Position numbers and translations under genes: made by a program. 64,000 bases of DNA from Opitutaceae bacterium TAV5 (GTDB lineage Bacteria > Verrucomicrobiota > Verrucomicrobiia > Opitutales > Opitutaceae), in NCBI GenBank assembly GCA_000242935.3, contig CP007053.1:3581001-3645000 (forward strand), in the 5' to 3' direction. The notes beneath the pieces were generated by a model. The model ran no database searches. It was not told where the DNA came from and saw only the letters and a list, made by a program, of their open reading frames with translations. How positions within the stretch are numbered: the stretch's first letter is position 1; each line of letters begins with the position of its first letter. Positions 14,883 through 25,039 of this stretch are shown in pieces.

Positions 14883-15662
14883 ATGAAAATCTCCCAGGTT
14901 GCCATCCAGCTCTACACGCTCCGCGAGCACTGCAAGACCGCCGCCGATCTCGCCGAGACCTGCAAAAAAGTCCGCGCCATCGGCTACGAAGCCGTCCAGG
15001 CCAGCGGCGTCGGCCCGATTCCCGAAGAAGAGATCGCCAGCATCATCAAGGACGCCGGCCTCATCCTCTGCGCCACGCACGAGAACGGCCAGAAAATCCT
15101 CGATGAAACCGACGCCATTATCGAGCGCATGAACAAGCTCGGCTGCAAACTCACCGCCTACCCGTATCCGGCGGGCGTGGATTTCACCAGCCGCGAGTCC
15201 ATCGACACCACCATCAAAAAGCTCGATGCCGCCGGAGCCAAGATGCGCGCCGCCGGCATCACCCTCGGCTACCACAACCACGGCATCGAGTTCGCCAAGG
15301 TTCCCGGCACCGGCCAGACCTTTTTCGAGTACGTCTTCGCCAACACCAAGCCCGAAAACGTCGTCGCCGAACCCGACACCTACTGGGTGCAATACGGCGG
15401 CGCCGACCCCGTCGTCTGGGCGAAGAAACTCGCCGGCCGCCTCCCCTTCATCCACCTGAAGGATTACACCTTCAACGCGAAAGAGAACAAACCCATGTTC
15501 TGCGAAATCGGCGCCGGCAACCTCGACTTCAAGGCCATTATCGCCGCCGCCGAGGCCGGTGGTTGCCAGTGGTTCATCGTCGAGCAGGACACCACGCCCG
15601 GCGACCCCTTCGTTTCCGTCAAGCAGAGCTTCGACTACATCAAGGCCAACCTCGTCAGCTGA
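14883..15662 (+). CDS. Sugar phosphate isomerase/epimerase (AP endonuclease 2-like TIM barrel)
   Basis: This 259-residue TIM-barrel protein has the family metal-binding landmarks: LGYHNHGIEF (His), EPDTYWVQYGGADPVVWAKKLAGR (Asp), FIHLKDY (His, Asp) and WFIVEQDTTPGDPF (Glu). Such enzymes isomerise or epimerise keto-sugars using a divalent metal. There is no signal peptide, so it is cytosolic. It starts 53 bp after the oxidoreductase gene, and the two families often work together in sequence on oxidised sugars. uxaC follows after 109 bp, consistent with a uronate pathway. Confidence 0.88.
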   Translation: MKISQVAIQLYTLREHCKTAADLAETCKKVRAIGYEAVQASGVGPIPEEEIASIIKDAGLILCATHENGQKILDETDAIIERMNKLGCKLTAYPYPAGVDFTSRESIDTTIKKLDAAGAKMRAAGITLGYHNHGIEFAKVPGTGQTFFEYVFANTKPENVVAEPDTYWVQYGGADPVVWAKKLAGRLPFIHLKDYTFNAKENKPMFCEIGAGNLDFKAIIAAAEAGGCQWFIVEQDTTPGDPFVSVKQSFDYIKANLVS

Positions 15663-15771
15663 CGTCATCGTGGCGCGGGCGTCTCGCCCGCACCGTCTTT
15701 CCCATGGGCCCCATGCGCCAATCAGGCTCACGGGGCCCATTTCATATCCGTATCACACTCCCGCACACATC

Positions 15772-17220
<1,449 letters not shown>

Positions 17221-17285
17221 TGCCGTCTTTTCTGCCAATCCGCCATCCGGGTAACATCAGTTAACAAGTGCAGCTGCGAACGTAG

Positions 17286-17462
17286 TGGCACGGGCATCCT
17301 GCCCGTGGACGGCGCGGAGCGCCGCCACTCTGCCTCTCCGGAAGCCCGTGCCCCATGTAGGGGCTTCGCTTGCGAAGCCCGCGTATGCAGGACGCGGCAT
17401 CAAATAGGCGTGCGCGGGCGTCGCAAGCGACGCCCCTACCGGCGCGGGACGCCCGCGCCGCT
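17286..17462. repeat. Cluster of GC-rich palindromes (GGGCTTCGCTTGCGAAGCCC type)
   Basis: GGGCTTCGCTTGCGAAGCCC (17361-17380) and GGGCGTCGCAAGCGACGCCC (17416-17435) are perfect palindromes. They also pair with each other as the arms of a larger inverted repeat (17357-17383 with 17413-17439, two mismatches). Upstream, GGCACGGGCATCCTGCCCGTG-like sequence begins near 17287. The 259-bp gap between the convergent uxaC and alpha-toroid genes holds only these hairpins and GTAACATCAGTTAAC (17251-17265). Confidence 0.8.
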
Positions 17463-17479
17463 TGACTTTCGACTGATGG

Positions 17480-19312
17480 CTACCCGCGAAATGCCGGGTA
17501 CGGACCGGGCTTGAGTGACGAGACAATTTCGAGCGCGGACGTTTCCCGGTCGGCCCTGATCGCGGAGAGATGAAGCGTATCTCCGTTTCCCGGACGGGTT
17601 GCCGTCACGGCGAGTCTGGACGGAACCTCATCACGCGGCACCAGTTCCAGACAGAAGCCGATCCCGACCGCATCCAGCGCTGCCGGGATGAGCCGGAAGC
17701 GCTCGCCGCGATTGACGAGCGCACGGACGGTGACGGTGACATCCCCGCTGGCAGCGGATGCGGATGCTCCCGTTTCCCAGATGACAGGAAGATCGCCAAA
17801 CACGCCAAACGCCGGCCGGAGCCGGACGCATGTCTTGCCAGCAGCGAGAACAAAGCCGCCCGGGCTGGCAGCATCGTCCGTGACCGTCGCGTCAGGGGCC
17901 GTGAGTTCGATGGAAAGCGCCAGTTGCGAGACGTCGAACACACCGTCGGCAGGACGGTCGAGATGGTCATGGAAATCGCCCTTGTCGGTGACGAGCGTGG
18001 CCAGCGCGAGCAGCGTGTTGTCGTGCTGCCGCGCCTGAAGCATGCCCGAGGCGAAATCGCGGCCGTCGTGAGTGAAACGGACGCGCAGCACGGCCACGGC
18101 GTCGCCGGCATCCCCTGCGCGCCAGTAGCCGAGGACGGGGCGCTGCTGCACCCAGAATGTTCCGGTATTCATTGATCCGATACAAGTGGCCGGCGAATGC
18201 CAGACGGTCGAGACGCGATTTTCCGCTTCGCGCGGGGAACGCACGAAGAACTGCCGGCGCAGGACCGGTTCACGTGCGGCCTGTTCGATGGTATCGCGCA
18301 CGTCGGCCGGAGCCGGATGCCGCGGGATCAGCAGTTCGGCAACGGGGTCGCCCGCGGCGAAGTCACGTCTTTCCGCGGCGGGGTGGTTGGCCGGACGAAA
18401 AACAGTGATGCCGACTTCTGCCTCGAGGATCCTGGCGAAAGCGTCGGGCAACAAATCCTGGTAGGCGCGGCTTTGGGGGCCGCAGAGTTGTCCGGTGCCG
18501 GGGTGGAAGGTGGTGGCGAATTGCCGCCAGGTGAAGGCATGGAGTTCCTGCAAATGAGCACGCACTTCGGGGTCGCGGATGAGGAGGAGGCCGCGTTCGA
18601 GTTCAGTCAGAACGAGGTGGCCGTAATTGGGGCTGTTGTACTCGTTAAAACCCTCGTGGTGCCGCGAGTACGCGATGATGCGTGCGAGCCGGGTGCGGCC
18701 GTAGTGGAGGAGGAACGGATCGCCCAGCAACTCGCCGGCGGCGGCGCAGACGACCGCGCCCTTGACGGCGATGTTGGTGTAGCCGGGGCCGACATTGCGA
18801 CGGAAGATCGAGCGGGCGGCGTGGCCGAGCGCAGCCTCGATAGCGGCGACCAGCGCCGGGCCGCTGGCGGCCTGCGCGGTCAGCGGTGCATGGTAACACG
18901 CAAGGATGTGGGCGAGGCGCACGCCGCAGAAGTCGGCCCAGTTCCAGTCGGGCGGACGCATGTCGGAGAGCGGTTCTTCCTGCAACCACGGCCAGATGCC
19001 GTAGGTGGGCGCGCACGGGTCGGTTTCCTGCAAGGGAAGGGTGGCCGCGATGACGTCCGCCGCACGCGCGACGGAGGCGGCGGAGCCTTCCGCCAGGAGC
19101 AGGAGCGCGTAGCTGAGGGCGTGGCGGGTTTCGTGGACGAGCGTGCCATTGGGCACGCGCGAGTGGTAGCCGGGGCCGGCCCACACGCTGCGCACCATGC
19201 GGAGGGAGGGCGTGTAGTTGTCTTCTTCGGCGGCGAGCCAGGCGCGGAGTTGTTCGAGCGTGGCGGGAGAAAGAGAGGGCGGCTGAATGAAGGAGGTAGC
19301 GGGTGAAGTCAT
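17480..19312 (-). CDS. Cytosolic alpha-toroid protein, heparinase/polysaccharide-lyase-like
   Basis: This 610-residue protein has a helical N-terminal two thirds (PSLSPATLEQLRAWLAAEED, WNWADFCGVRLAHILACYH, GPGYTNIAVKGAVVCAAAGE, HHEGFNEYNSPNYGHLVLTE). These stretches suggest an alpha/alpha-toroid like those of heparinase or alginate-lyase-type enzymes. A beta-rich C-terminal domain follows. The conserved Asn, Tyr and His residues in NEYNSPNYGHL look like an active site, but I cannot name a family securely. There is no signal peptide with the ATG at 19312. If it is an enzyme it would act on imported oligosaccharides. It lies downstream of a secreted glycoside hydrolase on the same strand, with decayed vapBC genes between. 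Confidence 0.6.
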   Translation of the reverse strand: MTSPATSFIQPPSLSPATLEQLRAWLAAEEDNYTPSLRMVRSVWAGPGYHSRVPNGTLVHETRHALSYALLLLAEGSAASVARAADVIAATLPLQETDPCAPTYGIWPWLQEEPLSDMRPPDWNWADFCGVRLAHILACYHAPLTAQAASGPALVAAIEAALGHAARSIFRRNVGPGYTNIAVKGAVVCAAAGELLGDPFLLHYGRTRLARIIAYSRHHEGFNEYNSPNYGHLVLTELERGLLLIRDPEVRAHLQELHAFTWRQFATTFHPGTGQLCGPQSRAYQDLLPDAFARILEAEVGITVFRPANHPAAERRDFAAGDPVAELLIPRHPAPADVRDTIEQAAREPVLRRQFFVRSPREAENRVSTVWHSPATCIGSMNTGTFWVQQRPVLGYWRAGDAGDAVAVLRVRFTHDGRDFASGMLQARQHDNTLLALATLVTDKGDFHDHLDRPADGVFDVSQLALSIELTAPDATVTDDAASPGGFVLAAGKTCVRLRPAFGVFGDLPVIWETGASASAASGDVTVTVRALVNRGERFRLIPAALDAVGIGFCLELVPRDEVPSRLAVTATRPGNGDTLHLSAIRADRETSALEIVSSLKPGPYPAFRG

Positions 19313-19337
19313 GAACGGTGTGCGGGAAGGCAGGATT

Positions 19338-19388
19338 GTTGCATTATTTCGGAGACGATTACCAGCCATGCCACGCGGGATGTGTAAC
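19338..19388. repeat. Diverged copy of the 3' end of the glycoside hydrolase gene
   Basis: Sequence from GTTGCATTATT (19338) through CGATTACCAGCCA repeats the 3' end of the hydrolase gene beginning at 20142, with roughly 80-85% identity over about 45 bp. Read on the minus strand it encodes TSRVAWLVIVSE against TSRAAWLVIAPE in the gene. The two copies bracket the vapBC genes as direct repeats. Confidence 0.65.
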
Positions 19389-19454
19389 CGCCAATAGAGA
19401 CAAAACTTGCCCGTGGACGGGGCTCCGCGCCGCCTGCCGGACGCGTAACATCAG

Positions 19455-19828
19455 TCAATCAAAAAGATTCCGGAGGGCGGCGAGATGGGCATCCCGGTGT
19501 TCCATCTCGACACGGTGCGTCCAGGCACAGGCGGCAATAATGAGATCGGTGGACGGGACGGTCAGCCCTTTGGCCCGGCTGCGTCGGGCCAGCTCACGCG
19601 CCTTGGCCCAGACCACATCCGTGGCGGGCAGGAGGAACACATCGGCCTCCAGTTGTTCCATCATCTTGCGTTCCGCGGCACCTCGCACCCCGTGCCACAA
19701 TTCCACCCGCACATGTCGCACCAGGCGGCTTCCCCTGATTGGAGCAAGGCTTCGACCCGGCTGCGGATTCCGGCATCGCCATCGCGTCTCAACGCCTCGA
19801 TCCGGCTTGATGTGTCGATGAGCTGCAC
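19455..19828 (-). pseudogene. vapC: VapC-type PIN-domain toxin, frameshifted
   Basis: From a GTG at 19828 the frame reads VQLIDTSSRIEALRRDGDAG, with the first PIN-domain Asp, and continues to AAWCDM. The pattern then moves to the neighbouring frame: VRVELWHGVRG (the second acidic residue in VELW), then VPSTDLIIAACA (the third acidic residue) to the stop at 19455. Restoring one G at about 19717-19722 (ATGTGCGG to ATGGTGCGG) rejoins the frames into an intact PIN ribonuclease of about 124 residues. PIN toxins cleave tRNA or rRNA and are held by the upstream antitoxin, which is present. The toxin is either inactivated or affected by a sequence error. Confidence 0.75.
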
Positions 19829-19839
19829 AGGTCGGCGAG

Positions 19840-20043
19840 TCAGCGGGAAGCCCGGATGGCTTGAAGCTCTTCAGGTGTGATCAGGTCCTGGAAGGTGCCC
19901 AGCTTTCCCGCCAGCCTGGCCAGACGCTGCCGGCGGTTGTAATCCGCCACCACAAAAGAGACTGCCTCTGTCCTGGTCCGGGCCTTGGTGAACTTCATGA
20001 CTTCCGCCAAGTCTTTTTCAGGAATGTCCACCGTCGTTTTCAT
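19840..20043 (-). CDS. vapB: VapB-type ribbon-helix-helix antitoxin
   Basis: This 67-residue protein begins MKTTVDIPEKDLAEVMKFTK, a ribbon-helix-helix DNA-binding start in which the first strand (TTVDIP) would pair in a dimer. It continues with ARTRTEAVSFVVADYNRRQR, typical of VapB-family antitoxins that repress their own operon and mask a PIN toxin through the C-terminus (LQAIRASR here). The gap to the vapC GTG is 11 bp, the usual tight order. I chose the ATG at 20043 because upstream codons lie in repeat-like sequence. Confidence 0.82.
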   Translation of the reverse strand: MKTTVDIPEKDLAEVMKFTKARTRTEAVSFVVADYNRRQRLARLAGKLGTFQDLITPEELQAIRASR

Positions 20044-20147
20044 GCTTCCAATATCGTACATTATGGATTCCGGAACAAGCCGCATTTGCTTCCCGAACAA
20101 CCCTGCATGAATGCGAATAAAACACGAATCCGGACAGAACCGTTGCA

Positions 20148-22241
20148 TTATTCGGGAGCGATTACCAGCCAGGCCGCCCGCGATGTGACATGGAGCGGAA
20201 TTTTCAGGATGGGCCGGCCAGTGACGCCGTTTTCGTTTTCAGTCAGGGTGAAGCCGGTGCTGCGGGGGCGGTCTTCGTGGAGATCGTGGAGGGTGACGGT
20301 GAGCTTGCCGGTGTGAAAACCGGAGGGCAGCGCCAGCGTGAGTTCGCTGTCGAAGTCGGTGTCTTTCTTCATGAGCTGGTTCATCCGCCAGAAAGGGACG
20401 ACCAGAGAGCCGTCGCTGACGCGTTGCCAGACGTAGCTCTTGATGAGATCGGGGCCGTTGCTGAAGACAAGCGGGCGAGAGGCTCCGGAAGCGGCCAGGG
20501 GACGGAGATCGGCGTCGTTATCGAAGAACTGCGCGACGCGGCGGGCGGCGAGCCAGGCGGGACGCGGACGGGAGGCATCGGGAGTGACGAGACCGAAGTT
20601 GGACTCGTAGTGGTTGTCGGGGCGTTCGTCCTGTTTGAGATCATACCAGAACACGCCTTCGAGCGGGATACCGTCGAGTTTCACGCCGAGGAGGACGAGC
20701 ATGAGGCGGCTGAGGTAGTCGGCCTGGCGGGCTTCGTCAGGGACGTTGGTGTAGCCTTGGGCGGAGACGGAGTAACCGATCTCGCTGATGTAAAAGGGAA
20801 GGCGTTTACCGCCGGGCGTGTGCCTGGCGGCGAGGTCGAGCCAGGTGCGGATTTCCTTGGCGAAGCCGTCGGGATCGGTGGGAGATTCGAGGACTTCGCC
20901 CCCTTCGGGGGCGGAGTGGCCGCGATAGGGATGGGCGCTGACGGCATCGGCAAATTCGAGGAGGCCGAGCCTGAAAACTTCCTCGGCGTAGCGGGTGGCG
21001 ATTTCGCGGGGACCGGGGAGCAGCTCTTTCAGGTCGTCGTGCTGCCAGGCGCCGCCCCAGCCGGCAAAGGAGCCGGCCACGATGCGTGCTTGCGGGGATG
21101 TTTTTTTGACGGTTGCCGCGAAGAGGCGGGCGGCCTCGACGAACTCTTGCGGGGTGCCTTTCCAGAATCCGCGAAGGTTGGGTTCGTTGTGCAGTTCGAC
21201 CGCCTGCACACAGGGGAAGCGGCGGACGAGATCGCCGATCCAGGTGGCGAATGGCTCAAAACCTTCGGAGGATTGCGCGCCGCCAAACATGGGGCAGAGG
21301 AGCACGCGGAGGCCGCGGGCCTGATAGAGAGCAAGGTAGTCTTCGACCTGCCGGCGGTTTTCGGAGGGCAGGCGTCCGTTGCCGCGCCGGGTGTTTTCGG
21401 GGCCGACGAAGAGGTTGCGGTAGAGCGCTTCACGGACCCACGAAAAGTTGGCTTCGACAAGCCAGGGCAGGGTACGTTCGGGGCGCCAGTTGGCGTTAAA
21501 ACCCCGGTCCCGGGAGCCGGGTTTGGCATTCGGGTTGCCGGGCATGAAATAATCGGTGTGCAGGAAATGTCCGCAGGCGCCGAAGATCGAGTTGCCGGTG
21601 ACGCGGGCGTCGGGAGCAAGCGGAGGCGGGAGCCAGGAGACCGGTGCGAATTGTTCGGGTTGCGAGGCGGTGCGGGCGGCCTGTGCGGCGGCGGCCTCGG
21701 CTTCGGTGGCCGGTCCGGTCTCGAAGCTGACTTCGCTCAGGACGACCTGGTGGCGGGCGGCTTCAAAGAGCGTGCGAAGCCGGGTGGTGACAATGCCGTC
21801 GCCGGGAAGCGCGATGCGGGCCTCCTGGAGAGGAATGGCTTCGAAGGGGATTTTGCGGATGAAGTCGGGTTCGGGAAAGAAGGCGCCATCGGGACCGCCA
21901 TCGGCATGGAGGCGGATGCCGCCGGTGTGCGAGTCGGGAGAATCGGCGCGAGGGTGGACGATGACAACGCGCAGGGCCTTGACCCGGACGGGAGAAGGGA
22001 AGGTCCAGTCGATGAGCATTTCCCTCGTATCCCATTTTCCCCATACGGCCATCGGGCCGGAAGCGCCGGTGCGCCCGTCGGTGAGGAGGGTGCGATCGGG
22101 GTCGGTCTTGAGGATGTGCTCGAGGCCGGGTTGGGATGGATATTCGTAGGCGGGGGCGGCGGGGAGAAACGAGGGAAGCAGGGCGAAGAGTGAACGTGTG
22201 GCTGCGTGACGGAAGCAGGCCGTAAGGGTGGAGCGATGCAT
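20148..22241 (-). CDS. Secreted clan GH-A glycoside hydrolase with N-terminal carbohydrate-binding-like domain
   Basis: This is a 697-residue protein. After a signal peptide (hydrophobic LFALLPSFLPAAPA) come a beta-rich domain of about 160 residues (WGKWDTREMLIDWTFPSPVRVKA) and a TIM-barrel domain. The barrel has the acid/base Glu in VELHNEPNLRGFW and the probable nucleophile Glu in FYISEIGYSVSAQG, spaced as in clan GH-A enzymes (GH5, GH39 and similar). The C-terminal domain (VIAPE end) is beta-rich. The substrate is unknown. It would act outside the cytoplasm on plant or algal glycans. Its 3' end is repeated at 19338. A pseudopilin gene lies directly upstream on the same strand, linking it to the first surface module. 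Confidence 0.78.
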   Translation of the reverse strand: MHRSTLTACFRHAATRSLFALLPSFLPAAPAYEYPSQPGLEHILKTDPDRTLLTDGRTGASGPMAVWGKWDTREMLIDWTFPSPVRVKALRVVIVHPRADSPDSHTGGIRLHADGGPDGAFFPEPDFIRKIPFEAIPLQEARIALPGDGIVTTRLRTLFEAARHQVVLSEVSFETGPATEAEAAAAQAARTASQPEQFAPVSWLPPPLAPDARVTGNSIFGACGHFLHTDYFMPGNPNAKPGSRDRGFNANWRPERTLPWLVEANFSWVREALYRNLFVGPENTRRGNGRLPSENRRQVEDYLALYQARGLRVLLCPMFGGAQSSEGFEPFATWIGDLVRRFPCVQAVELHNEPNLRGFWKGTPQEFVEAARLFAATVKKTSPQARIVAGSFAGWGGAWQHDDLKELLPGPREIATRYAEEVFRLGLLEFADAVSAHPYRGHSAPEGGEVLESPTDPDGFAKEIRTWLDLAARHTPGGKRLPFYISEIGYSVSAQGYTNVPDEARQADYLSRLMLVLLGVKLDGIPLEGVFWYDLKQDERPDNHYESNFGLVTPDASRPRPAWLAARRVAQFFDNDADLRPLAASGASRPLVFSNGPDLIKSYVWQRVSDGSLVVPFWRMNQLMKKDTDFDSELTLALPSGFHTGKLTVTLHDLHEDRPRSTGFTLTENENGVTGRPILKIPLHVTSRAAWLVIAPE

Positions 22242-22344
22242 GGATGTTGGCGTGATTTGAAAAGGAGGGTGGTGCCCGCCGGAGCCGGGCAATTTGGCGC
22301 GACGAAAATGTCAGTCCTGACGACGGCAACATGCGTCGCCGGAC

Positions 22345-23052
22345 TCACCACTGGCTGCCGCTCCAGCGTGACCAGCCCCAGGTATAGCCGGGAGGATTGG
22401 TCGGATTCCGGGCGGCTTCGATCTGCTGTTGGGTAAAGGCGACAACGTGACCATCGGCCATGACGAGATTGCAGGCATTTTTATGCCAGTAGGTGCCGTA
22501 ACCGAGCTCCTTGCTGCGCGCGGTGTTTTCAAAGGCGAGGATGGTGCGCGAAGGTTGTTCCAGCTGGGAAAAAACACCGGGAATGTTGGTGGCCCTGAGG
22601 AGTCCGCGCTGGCCGGAATTGGCCATGCAGTAGCTGTTGCCCGATATGTCGAAAAACGTCGGGCGGGTGTCGTTCGCATAACGCCCGGTGTCGGAGGGGC
22701 AGCGGTAGACGGAAGTGTCGGTAATATAGGGATACAGAGGCCTGTTTTCTTTCTGGGGCCCGCCCCAGCTGGTGTATTTTCCTCCCCAGTTATACATGCC
22801 ATAAGTTGCAAAGTCGGGATACACGCCGCGGTTGTCATTGAGGTAGAGTTGAAAACCGGTGCCGATCTGGCGCAGGTTGCTGAGGCATTGGGCTTGCCTG
22901 GCTTTACCGCGAACGGAGCCGACCACGGGAATCATGATGCCGGCAAGGATGCCGATGATCGCAATGACGGTGAGAAGTTCGATGAGGGTGAAGGCTCGGA
23001 CCGGACCGGGCAGGCGGGTGCCGGCAAAGGGTTGGAAATGGCGGGAGTGCAT
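22345..23052 (-). CDS. Pseudopilin-like protein with N-terminal prepilin motif and H-X9-DG motif
   Basis: In this 235-residue protein a short basic leader is followed by AFTLIELLTVIAIIGILAGI, the type IV prepilin cleavage and methylation segment, with Ala at -1 instead of the usual Gly and the conserved Glu at +5. The body has NLRQIGTGFQLYLNDNRGVYP, CPSD and, near the C-terminus, HKNACNLVMADG. The last is an exact H-X9-DG motif, defining a large family common in Planctomycetes and Verrucomicrobiota and thought to be processed like pseudopilins. It likely sits at the cell surface or in a fibre. It forms a unit with the PEP-CTERM gene (33 bp away) and the LacI gene upstream. Confidence 0.85.
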   Translation of the reverse strand: MHSRHFQPFAGTRLPGPVRAFTLIELLTVIAIIGILAGIMIPVVGSVRGKARQAQCLSNLRQIGTGFQLYLNDNRGVYPDFATYGMYNWGGKYTSWGGPQKENRPLYPYITDTSVYRCPSDTGRYANDTRPTFFDISGNSYCMANSGQRGLLRATNIPGVFSQLEQPSRTILAFENTARSKELGYGTYWHKNACNLVMADGHVVAFTQQQIEAARNPTNPPGYTWGWSRWSGSQW

Positions 23053-23085
23053 GGGATGGGGGCGAGCAAGTCGGACTGGTGGTTT

Positions 23086-23781
23086 TCAGGAGCGGCGACG
23101 CAGGAACGCAAAACCGAGAAGCGCAGCGCCTGCGACGAGAGCGCAGGTGGAGGGTTCGGGGACGGGGGCGGCGCTTCCGTAGATGGCGATTTCACCGAGA
23201 TTGATCGAGGAGGAGCTCCCGCCCGGGCGAGTGACGAAGATTTCCACATAGCGGCCGAGAACACTGCCCGTGATCGAGGCGCGGGAGTCACGGTAATTAT
23301 TTCCGTCGGGCGCATATTGGCCGATGTAACCATCCGTCTGGCTCCAGGTCCCCAGGTTGGTCCAGTTGAGGTTATCTTCGCTGACCCGGACGGTGTAGGT
23401 GCCGAGGCCGCGGCTGGAACCATTATCGTGGACGGAAACAATGACATTCTCGATGGTGTAGCTGGCTTTCAGATCGAAGAGGACCTTGATGCCGGCTCCG
23501 TCACCGGTGCCGACTCCGGTGTTTCCATCGTAGTAATAATTGCCTTCCGTAAGTTTGGTGAAGCCGGCGTCGTTGGTGATGGTGGTCGTGAGGTAGGTAT
23601 AGGACGCCCCCGTCTTTCCTGTCGGGAGCAGGTCGGAGGGCAGGCGGTCGGGATTATTGCTTCGGAAAAGATTTCCGGAAGTGGTGTTGTCGGAAAGCAG
23701 GAACGCGGCATGCGCCGGCAGGGTGGTGGTCGCCGAGGCAACGGCAACGGCGAGGGCGAACAGGAGGGTTTCGGTTTTCAT
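23086..23781 (-). CDS. PEP-CTERM surface protein with discoidin-like beta domain
   Basis: This 231-residue protein has a signal peptide (LLFALAVAVASATTTLPAHA) and a beta-rich body with IENVIVSVHDNGSSRGLG and YVEIFVTR, like an F5/8 type C (discoidin) fold, which often binds sugars. It ends in a PEP-CTERM sorting tail: VPEPSTCALVAGAALLGFAF, then RRRS. The tail predicts processing by an exosortase, which is not in this window. It lies between a pseudopilin-like gene and a LacI regulator, all on the minus strand, so it is probably co-regulated with them in glycan handling. Confidence 0.88.
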   Translation of the reverse strand: MKTETLLFALAVAVASATTTLPAHAAFLLSDNTTSGNLFRSNNPDRLPSDLLPTGKTGASYTYLTTTITNDAGFTKLTEGNYYYDGNTGVGTGDGAGIKVLFDLKASYTIENVIVSVHDNGSSRGLGTYTVRVSEDNLNWTNLGTWSQTDGYIGQYAPDGNNYRDSRASITGSVLGRYVEIFVTRPGGSSSSINLGEIAIYGSAAPVPEPSTCALVAGAALLGFAFLRRRS

Positions 23782-23851
23782 GCGTTTTTTGTATCTGGTT
23801 TTTGATGACAGAAAGACAGGGTGACCTCCTGCAACGGTCCGTGAGGGACGA

Positions 23852-24862
23852 TCACCCGCGCGGGAGCGCGCAGGAGCGGCGGACGATGAGGTCGCCGTGG
23901 ATCACTTTTTGCGGGAGGACGGAAAGTTTGTTTTTGAGTTTCAGGTCCACCCACTGCGCGGCTTCCTCGCCCATGTCGCGGAGTGGCTGGCGCGTCGTGG
24001 TGAGCGGAGGGTTGTAGAACTTGCTCGTGGGGTTGTCGTCGTAGCCGACCACCGAAATATCCTCGGGCACGCGCAGGCCGAGTTCGACGCAGGCGCTGAT
24101 CGCGCCGTAAGCCATCGAGTCGTTGGTCGCGAAAATGGCCGTGATCTCGGGGTGTTTTTCGAGAAGCTGGCGTGTCTGGTCGTAGCCGGCCTGTTCGGTG
24201 ATAGCCGTCGGATGATGGGCGACAATCCAGCCGGGACGCGGGACGATGCCGGCCGAGTCCATCGCCTGCTTCCAGGCGGCGAGGCGTTCCTGGTGGTCGA
24301 CGACGCCGTCGAGATGGCCGCAGAGAAAACCGATGTGACGATGGCCGAGGCGGAGGAGGTATTCGGTCTGCTCGAGCGCGCCGCGGTGACAGTCGCAGTC
24401 GATGTAACCGATGCCGGCGAGGTCGGTGCGGTTGGCGACAAGGACCGTGGGAATGCGCGCGGCAAGGAGCGCGCGGCCTTCGGCGGGATCGAGGGGGGTG
24501 AGGATAATGGCGCCGTTACAGCGTTTTTTTCGTAACAATTCCGTGAGCGATTGCGGTTCGCCGTCGCGTTCGCCGGAGGTGTGGTAGAGCAGCGTGGTCT
24601 CGACGCCGTGCTCGAGGGCATAGGTCGAGACACCGGTGAAAATCTGCGCGAAGAAGTTTTCGAACGAGGGTGCGTCGGCCTGCACGACCATGGCGATACG
24701 GGTGCCGCGGCGGATGTTTTCGCGGGGGCGGTAGCCCTTGCCCTCGATGACTGCCAGCGTCTTGCGTCGCAGCTCCTCGCTCACGCCGCTCTCGTTGTTG
24801 AGGACGCGGGAGACGGTGGCGACGGAAACGCCGGAGGCTTTGGCTATGGATGAGATGTTCAT
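23852..24862 (-). CDS. LacI/GalR-family transcriptional regulator
   Basis: This 336-residue regulator is of textbook length: helix-turn-helix ISSIAKASGVSVATVSRVLN at residues 3-22, hinge region to about residue 60, and a sensor domain with GYIDCDCHRGALEQTEYLLRLGH, FATNDSMAYGAISA and DISVVGYDDNP. It probably senses a sugar. Downstream on the same strand are the PEP-CTERM and pseudopilin genes; divergent across 177 bp is a cytosolic clan-A glycoside hydrolase. The gap holds an operator-like palindrome at 24942-24955, so it is a likely local regulator of both arms. Confidence 0.92.
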   Translation of the reverse strand: MNISSIAKASGVSVATVSRVLNNESGVSEELRRKTLAVIEGKGYRPRENIRRGTRIAMVVQADAPSFENFFAQIFTGVSTYALEHGVETTLLYHTSGERDGEPQSLTELLRKKRCNGAIILTPLDPAEGRALLAARIPTVLVANRTDLAGIGYIDCDCHRGALEQTEYLLRLGHRHIGFLCGHLDGVVDHQERLAAWKQAMDSAGIVPRPGWIVAHHPTAITEQAGYDQTRQLLEKHPEITAIFATNDSMAYGAISACVELGLRVPEDISVVGYDDNPTSKFYNPPLTTTRQPLRDMGEEAAQWVDLKLKNKLSVLPQKVIHGDLIVRRSCALPRG

Positions 24863-24941
24863 CGCGGCAGTGAAAGGAGAGGGGAGGGCGCGGGCTATTT
24901 CAGAATCGTCGGGTGGCGGGGAGATTGGCGGGTTTTCTTAA

Positions 24942-24955
24942 AAGTTACGAAACTT
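24942..24955. promoter_or_regulatory. Candidate LacI-type operator AAGTTACGAAACTT
   Basis: This 14-bp palindrome with one mismatch and a central CG, the usual layout for LacI-family sites, lies in the AT-rich divergent gap between the LacI gene (ATG 24862) and the hydrolase gene (ATG 25040). It is placed to control both. The match is by shape only; no second copy was found. Confidence 0.45.
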
Positions 24956-25039
24956 AGATTGATAAATTTTGAAATCATGCAATAAAAATCTCCTGAATTT
25001 GTTTTGAATTTATCCAACCAGCGATTCCACAAGGCACAT

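Noticed and set aside
12450-15662. 1070-residue open frame on the plus strand
   Set aside because: Only its last 259 residues (from 14883) are a real protein, the isomerase; the rest is shadow of the LacI and oxidoreductase genes.
20190-22193. 667-residue open frame on the plus strand
   Set aside because: Opposite the clan-A hydrolase gene, with Gly/Glu-rich composition and no domain; GC-rich DNA gives such frames by chance.
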